Under the pieces are notes generated by a model, which saw only the letters and a list, made by a program, of their open reading frames with translations, had not been told where the DNA came from and did no database searches. Position numbers and translations under genes: made by a program. A stretch of 35,948 nucleotides of DNA from the NCBI GenBank assembly GCA_009781635.1, contig WQXU01000025.1, forward strand, positions 1-35,948, read 5' to 3'. Origin of the DNA: Treponema sp. (GTDB taxonomy: Bacteria; Spirochaetota; Spirochaetia; Treponematales; Breznakiellaceae). Below are positions 31,724 to 35,948 of the stretch, in pieces. Within the stretch, counting starts at the first letter, position 1. Each line of letters opens with the position of its first letter.

Positions 31724-34700
31724 TGGAAACAATTAAAGCAAGAATACGAGTAAGGCGCGATAATGCGAACAACTGGAATACAAATAACCCAATCCTTGCA
31801 GACGGCGAAATTGGTGTAATTTCTTCAGGAGAAAACGCAGGACGGCATAAAGTAGGCGATGGCGATACGCCATGGAATAACTTAATTTTTTCAACGTACA
31901 CCCTGCCTCCCGGCGGTATACCGCGAAATGATTTGTCGCAAAATGTAGTTGACTCTCTTAATAAAGCGGATTCGGCATTGCAGCAAAACGCATTATCGGG
32001 GATTAATCAAAATATTACACAGGCTGTTAATTCCCATAACACAGCGGCATCTTCGCATGAGGATATAAGAACATTAATTGCGGATGAAACAAGCGCAATA
32101 AACCAGCAAATTCAAGATGAAGTTGCCGACATAATTAAACAAATAGAAAATGAGGCGGCTGCATTGCAGAAAGCAATAGACGTAGAAGCATTGGCAAGAC
32201 AACAGGCTATTGCAGATGAAGTTATTGCACGTAATCAGGCTATTTTTACAGCCATAAATGAAGAAGCTGAAATATTGCTACAAGCTATTGAAGATGAAGC
32301 GGTTGCAAGAGACCAACAGATATCGGATGCAATTAGATTAGAGGCAATTGCACGTCAGGATCAAGTTCAATTTTTAAACTTACAGATACAAGCTACAAAT
32401 GATGTACTGGAAGGCGTGCATAATACAAAATTAACCGGAGCTACGCTGACTAGAACGTTAAACGGCACTACAGAGATACAAAAAAGTTTATTTGCGGCCG
32501 GTACTGTTTTTATCGCAGGAAAAACCTCAATATTCGACACAAACGGAACGATGGGAGTTTACATTGGGGATGCTAATAGTTCAACTATTATAATTGCAAC
32601 AAAAACAATAAGCCCTATAGGAACTACAGAGACACCCTTATTAGGGCAAGTACCAACAAATGCCGACTTGCCGCAAACAGCCGCTGCTGTTGAAACAAAA
32701 TTCGGCAGAACGCCTTCACTGGATAATTATGTTCAAGTGATGACGGATGAAACTTTTGGCGGCGCAAGGGTTGAATGGTACATAACAAATATTGACGCAT
32801 CCGGAAATATAACATGGGGGAACCCTGTCCCCATGAATACGGGTGATTTCCAGGTGCAAACAACTGCTGCTGATGCCGGGAAAATATTAATCGGCGGCGC
32901 GGTTCCCGGAACGTTTGGAGAAAGTAAAACCATCGACACGCTGCCAGTCCAAAACAGCAATAACTTGATAAGCTCCGGCGGCGTGTGGTCATGGTTTGGA
33001 GCTGCCGTATCTGCATTAAAGACAAGCGCAAAAACTGTTGTAAATGCGGTTAATGAGTTATTTGATAATAAGGCAGATAAAACCGATTCAAGGTTTCAAG
33101 AAACAGAACCTAAATCTGTTCTTAATGCAACCTTAAATAATACAACGTTACAGACATGGTTAGATTCAAGAATGACTAATAATAGTACGCAAAGATTTAT
33201 TCTTACTTTAACTTCATCATGTACAGATGCACCTTTTCAAACAGGAGCTTTATATTGCACAGTTACTTATGCATCAACTAATAGAACGCTTATTGGCGTT
33301 TATTCAACTAATGGCAGAGTTTATTCTGCAAGATGGGGTTCAACAAATCCGCTAACATCTGCATCATGGACACCAATATTATATAAAGGTGATGCAATAC
33401 CTATAACGGAATCATTTACAACAGGAGATTTAAATAACTATATTAGTAATGGAACATGGTGGATTGGCACTGGAGGGACATTACAGAATATGCCCAGCGG
33501 TGTTACAAATGGTTATTTGTTTGTAATTTCAAGTGCTGCAAATATTGTAAAGCAAATATTATACAGACATGGAACCATAAACTCAAATGATCATCAGCAA
33601 TTTACAAGAACATTAGCGAGTACCGGATGGTCAGATTGGATAAGAATTCTTACTTTTAATGATATTGGAACTGGATCAAGTTCAGTAGCTGCAGGAAATG
33701 ATAATAGATTTACATCACAGGTTAGAAAGGTAGGAAGGCTATGGCCGAATCCTCCGGTCCCGGGACAAAGAGAATTTACCGACTTAGGTGAATTTTTATT
33801 GGCAATATTAGGCACATCAACTACTAGCAATACAACGTTAAGCTCTTCTAGCAATAACTACAGTACAGTTAAAGGCTTCATTGATGAAAGTGTATACAAT
33901 AATGTTTTATCAGAAAATAAACCTCCTGTAGTAACAGCAGTATCGGGAAGGGTTTTATTTGAAGTATCTTGTTTGAGCGGTGCACTTAATATTAACGCTG
34001 CTGGGAATTTTTCTTCAAAATTTGAATTTAGGGTGATTCTTCAATTCCGAGGCGGTGAAATATGGCATGGTACTGCATTAGGGAATAATAATGGCAATAT
34101 ACAAGTTATCACATGGAGAATGGGTGGAATTAGCTCACTTGACCCTGCAAGAATCGCACAAAATGCTTCTAATAGATTTGTAAGCGATACAGAAAAAAAT
34201 AACTGGAATGGAAAATCTGAATTAAATATTGGAACTGGAGCTTCCAATGCAGCCGCTGGAAATCATACCCATACAGTCTCATCCGGAATAAACGCTGCCA
34301 ATATCAATGCCGTTCCTGCTGCTTCCGATGAAAATACAACCAAGTTTGCAAATGGTAATATCAGCAGTAATTTACAGGCATGGATACAGAATTTTGCAAG
34401 AAAAATAAATGGAATAATATCAGAATTAGCAAAAAAAGCAAACTTATCACACATTCATTTAGCTTCTGATATAACACAAAATGCAACTAATAGATTCATA
34501 ACAGATTCAGAAAGAACCGTATGGAACGGTATGGCTGCCGGAAGCATAAATAATTTTAAAGCGACTGTAATTAGAACACATGGTTCTCTTACTGGCACTA
34601 ATACTGTGACTAGTACTATTTATGGCTCGCAAACTCCAACGGCAGGAGTATCTAATACTTCTTTTAGAATTGTAATTGATGATAATACTAGAGTGTATTA

Positions 34701-34920
34701 TGTTCATAATCATACATCGGATACAATAAGACGATTATGTGTACACAATCAGAGCGGAAGACAAATTGCGTATATGTTTTATGCGATGCGATCAAACAAT
34801 GTTTCTTCAATACGCGGAGTTGCTAACAATACTATAGACAATTGGTGGGACATAATGGCTGATGATCATATTATGATTTATATAATAGACAGAGACCCTC
34901 AAGTTCCGGTTAATCCATAA
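31723..34920 (+). CDS. long tail fibre with Mtd-N-like start
   Basis: A 1065-residue protein. Residues 5-65 resemble the Mtd N-terminal type domain: RIRVRRDNANNWNTNNPILA, then DGEIGVISSGENAGRHKVGD, then GDTPWNNLIFSTYTLP. Residues 90-235 are coiled coil. Two near-identical collar segments are seen at about 806-830 (IAQNASNRFVSDTEKNNWNG) and 913-935 (ITQNATNRFITDSERTVWNG), the common S.I.QNA.NRF..D.E...WNG module of phage fibres. A glycine/serine-rich head ends at VPVNP. The start overlaps the previous stop by one base. It is the probable receptor-binding fibre. No reverse transcriptase or template repeat was seen, so no evidence that the C-terminus is diversified. Confidence 0.86.
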   Translation: METIKARIRVRRDNANNWNTNNPILADGEIGVISSGENAGRHKVGDGDTPWNNLIFSTYTLPPGGIPRNDLSQNVVDSLNKADSALQQNALSGINQNITQAVNSHNTAASSHEDIRTLIADETSAINQQIQDEVADIIKQIENEAAALQKAIDVEALARQQAIADEVIARNQAIFTAINEEAEILLQAIEDEAVARDQQISDAIRLEAIARQDQVQFLNLQIQATNDVLEGVHNTKLTGATLTRTLNGTTEIQKSLFAAGTVFIAGKTSIFDTNGTMGVYIGDANSSTIIIATKTISPIGTTETPLLGQVPTNADLPQTAAAVETKFGRTPSLDNYVQVMTDETFGGARVEWYITNIDASGNITWGNPVPMNTGDFQVQTTAADAGKILIGGAVPGTFGESKTIDTLPVQNSNNLISSGGVWSWFGAAVSALKTSAKTVVNAVNELFDNKADKTDSRFQETEPKSVLNATLNNTTLQTWLDSRMTNNSTQRFILTLTSSCTDAPFQTGALYCTVTYASTNRTLIGVYSTNGRVYSARWGSTNPLTSASWTPILYKGDAIPITESFTTGDLNNYISNGTWWIGTGGTLQNMPSGVTNGYLFVISSAANIVKQILYRHGTINSNDHQQFTRTLASTGWSDWIRILTFNDIGTGSSSVAAGNDNRFTSQVRKVGRLWPNPPVPGQREFTDLGEFLLAILGTSTTSNTTLSSSSNNYSTVKGFIDESVYNNVLSENKPPVVTAVSGRVLFEVSCLSGALNINAAGNFSSKFEFRVILQFRGGEIWHGTALGNNNGNIQVITWRMGGISSLDPARIAQNASNRFVSDTEKNNWNGKSELNIGTGASNAAAGNHTHTVSSGINAANINAVPAASDENTTKFANGNISSNLQAWIQNFARKINGIISELAKKANLSHIHLASDITQNATNRFITDSERTVWNGMAAGSINNFKATVIRTHGSLTGTNTVTSTIYGSQTPTAGVSNTSFRIVIDDNTRVYYVHNHTSDTIRRLCVHNQSGRQIAYMFYAMRSNNVSSIRGVANNTIDNWWDIMADDHIMIYIIDRDPQVPVNP

Positions 34921-34928
34921 TATATAAC

Positions 34929-34953
34929 TTTTAGAACGATTAAAACTCTAAAA
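34929..34953 (+). terminator. weak hairpin after the fibre gene
   Basis: TTTTAGA (34929-34935) pairs with TCTAAAA (34947-34953) around an 11-base loop. No T-run follows on the plus strand, so it may only be partial termination between the fibre and the next gene. Confidence 0.3.
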
Positions 34954-34958
34954 AAACA

Positions 34959-34987
34959 TTGACAATCTTAATAATATATAATAAAAT
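34959..34987 (+). promoter_or_regulatory. own promoter of the PH-SHOCT gene
   Basis: TTGACA (34959-34964), 17-base spacer, TAAAAT (34982-34987). It lies inside the late gene train, a mark of a moron-type insertion. Confidence 0.75.
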
Positions 34988-35052
34988 AAATTATTGAGTT
35001 GCTTTACTTTTTATATAAAAAGTAAAAATTAACGGCCAATAGAGGGTATAAA

Positions 35053-35565
35053 ATGGACTTCAATATTATTGAGGAAAAAGTTAAAGAAAACAAAGAAAAA
35101 ATTGGTTGGACTAATAAAAGACCTTTTATGGAATTGACAAAAATAATTCCTGATAATGAAACATTGTTTTTTGCAATCAGCGGGCTAATGAAGAAAAATG
35201 GGGTTACTGTTATTGGTATTACTGAAACTAATATATATATTGTTGCAGAACCCATGGCGGGAATGGCTTTAACAAATTCAATAATCCCGCTTGACAGGGT
35301 AACAAGCGTAGCTTCAAAAGGCGGTGTTTTTGGATCATTACAAATAGCAGAAGGAACTGTAGTGCATGTTTTAGAAAATATTTCGCCTGCGAATGCATCT
35401 AATGCTGTTTCTGCTTTTAACAAAGCTAAAATGGCTCAACCAAAACCTCAACACAGCCAGGTATCTGAGGCTGATGAATTAATAAAATTTAAAAAACTAT
35501 TGGATGATGGGGTTTTAACACAAGAAGAATTTGATAAAAAGAAGGCTCAGATACTTGGTTTATAA
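35053..35565 (+). CDS. bacterial PH-domain protein with SHOCT tail
   Basis: A 170-residue protein. Residues about 18-115 are a bacterial pleckstrin-homology-like domain (YozO-type: TLFFAISGLMKKNGVTVIGI, NIYIVAEPMAGMALTNSIIP, LDRVTSVASKGGVFGSL). Residues 139-168 are a SHOCT motif (ADELIKFKKLLDDGVLTQEE, FDKKKAQILG), a short helical interaction module. Such proteins are common on chromosomes and phages, but roles are mostly unknown. It has its own promoter and lies between two structural genes, so it is probably a moron gene expressed in lysogens. AGAGGG lies eight bases before the ATG. Confidence 0.88.
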   Translation: MDFNIIEEKVKENKEKIGWTNKRPFMELTKIIPDNETLFFAISGLMKKNGVTVIGITETNIYIVAEPMAGMALTNSIIPLDRVTSVASKGGVFGSLQIAEGTVVHVLENISPANASNAVSAFNKAKMAQPKPQHSQVSEADELIKFKKLLDDGVLTQEEFDKKKAQILGL

Positions 35566-35640
35566 TCATAATATTCTGCTTTGCATTATATGCGATTAAC
35601 ATTATGCCGTTATTCGGCTTAGGTTTAATCTTAAATAAAA
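35566..35640 (+). other. leader region of the last gene
   Basis: AT-rich, no gene. GCCG-TTATT-CGGC near 35612-35624 can form a short hairpin, followed by an A-rich tract leading into the ACTAACGTC leader. Confidence 0.4.
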
Positions 35641-35665
35641 ACTAACGTCGTGATGACGTGAGGAG
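35641..35665 (+). promoter_or_regulatory. ACTAACGTC leader hairpin, copy 2
   Basis: ACTAACGTC (35641-35649), loop GTGAT, GACGT, then GAGGAG. The 4-5 bp hairpin sits directly before the ribosome binding site of the gene at 35671. It shares ACTAACGTCG and the hairpin plus AGGAG layout with copy 1. Confidence 0.6.
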
Positions 35666-35670
35666 TTAAC

Positions 35671-35948
35671 ATGTTTGAAAAACTACTAAACCCTGATAAC
35701 GTACCCAAAGAGGTAACATCTGGTTATCAAAGACAAAACACAAATATATACGCAATTCAGATGGGTATTGACACTACAGAGCCCTATGATAATGGCGCTG
35801 GAATAATTACAATCCCTGCCGGCGACATTGTTGAAATGAATGGCGCAATGTTTAAAATTATTACCACTATTACTCTGCCAAAACCTGACCCTTCTATTGC
35901 TTACTGGATTGCAATTTCAGATAACGGTAACGCTTCCCTTGTAACAAG
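35671..35948 (+). CDS. further tail-appendage protein, cut by window end
   Basis: At least 92 residues, starting MFEKLLNPDNVPKEVTSGYQ and running off the window. It has strand-rich text with PAGDIVEMNGAMFKI and LPKPDPSIAYWIAISDNGNA, of the kind found in short phage tip or fibre-like proteins. A strong ribosome binding site (GAGGAG) and a leader hairpin shared with the tube gene suggest it is an abundant structural component. Full assignment needs the sequence to the right. Confidence 0.55.
   Translation, partial: MFEKLLNPDNVPKEVTSGYQRQNTNIYAIQMGIDTTEPYDNGAGIITIPAGDIVEMNGAMFKIITTITLPKPDPSIAYWIAISDNGNASLVT

Noticed and set aside
34700-34920. Diversity-generating retroelement variable region at the fibre end
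   Set aside because: No reverse transcriptase, accessory gene or imperfect repeat was found within the window, and the end lacks a recognisable C-type lectin motif.
1-35948. CRISPR arrays, rRNA genes, insertion-sequence transposases, integrase
   Set aside because: No regularly spaced repeats, rRNA-like blocks, DDE or tyrosine/serine recombinase motifs were seen in any frame.

Overview
The window looks like a spirochete chromosome of the Treponema type carrying the first part of a tail-encoding phage-like element. That assignment is inference from gene content: a FliG paralogue fused translationally to an M16C protease, many lipoproteins with relaxed lipoboxes, a large single-Cache chemoreceptor, DUF2804, two unrecognised proteins that look lineage-specific, and a remnant of a repeat-rich surface protein. 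No rRNA or other decisive marker is present.

Left part (1-12.7 kb), moderate GC, mostly housekeeping. A VapBC-like toxin-antitoxin pair (362-1054) and a decayed surface-protein end (1077-1318) lie between two copies of a C-rich 25-bp repeat. An acyl-ACP thioesterase (minus strand) diverges from a plus-strand operon of a DUF2804 protein and two unknown proteins (2283-5439). Facing it is a minus-strand pair, FliG-like gene then M16C metalloprotease, with a 4-bp overlap. A lipoprotein M15 peptidase converges on FtsH.

Middle (12.7-21.2 kb). A 47-bp perfect direct repeat brackets an AT-rich cassette: a lipoprotein with four tandem ~110-residue repeats, a divergent XRE regulator, and a small membrane-peptide gene. 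Then come a methyl-accepting chemotaxis protein, a GNAT acetyltransferase, a membrane protein, a double-4Fe4S protein related to epoxyqueuosine reductase, and a TetR regulator with a near-perfect sigma70 promoter overlapped by two tandem palindromic operators.

Right part (21.2-35.9 kb), AT-rich and phage-derived. After a structured region without long genes there are two small coupled ORFs and a 59-nt tRNA-like sequence without a D-arm. A plus-strand gene train follows: an unknown protein, a replication-initiator-like winged-helix protein whose gene contains an iteron cluster, and an unknown protein. A sigma70-like promoter then precedes a broken HNH-like N-terminus and a siphovirus-type tail module: connector/completion proteins, tail tube, tail assembly chaperone with a textbook -1 frameshift signal, small membrane protein, tape measure, distal tail protein, hub and a long Mtd-N-type fibre. 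A PH-SHOCT gene with its own promoter (moron-like) and a truncated further tail-appendage gene end the window.

The notable observation is that replication and tail genes are adjacent with no terminase, portal, protease or capsid between them. A vestigial HNH zinc finger sits where the packaging module would normally start. The element may be a head-less tail cassette (tailocin-like), a satellite, or a decaying prophage; the sequence beyond the window is needed to choose. Other strong signals are the frameshift signal at 26134-26181, iterons at 22688-22790, repeated leader hairpins ahead of structural genes, and the repeat-bracketed lipoprotein/XRE cassette.
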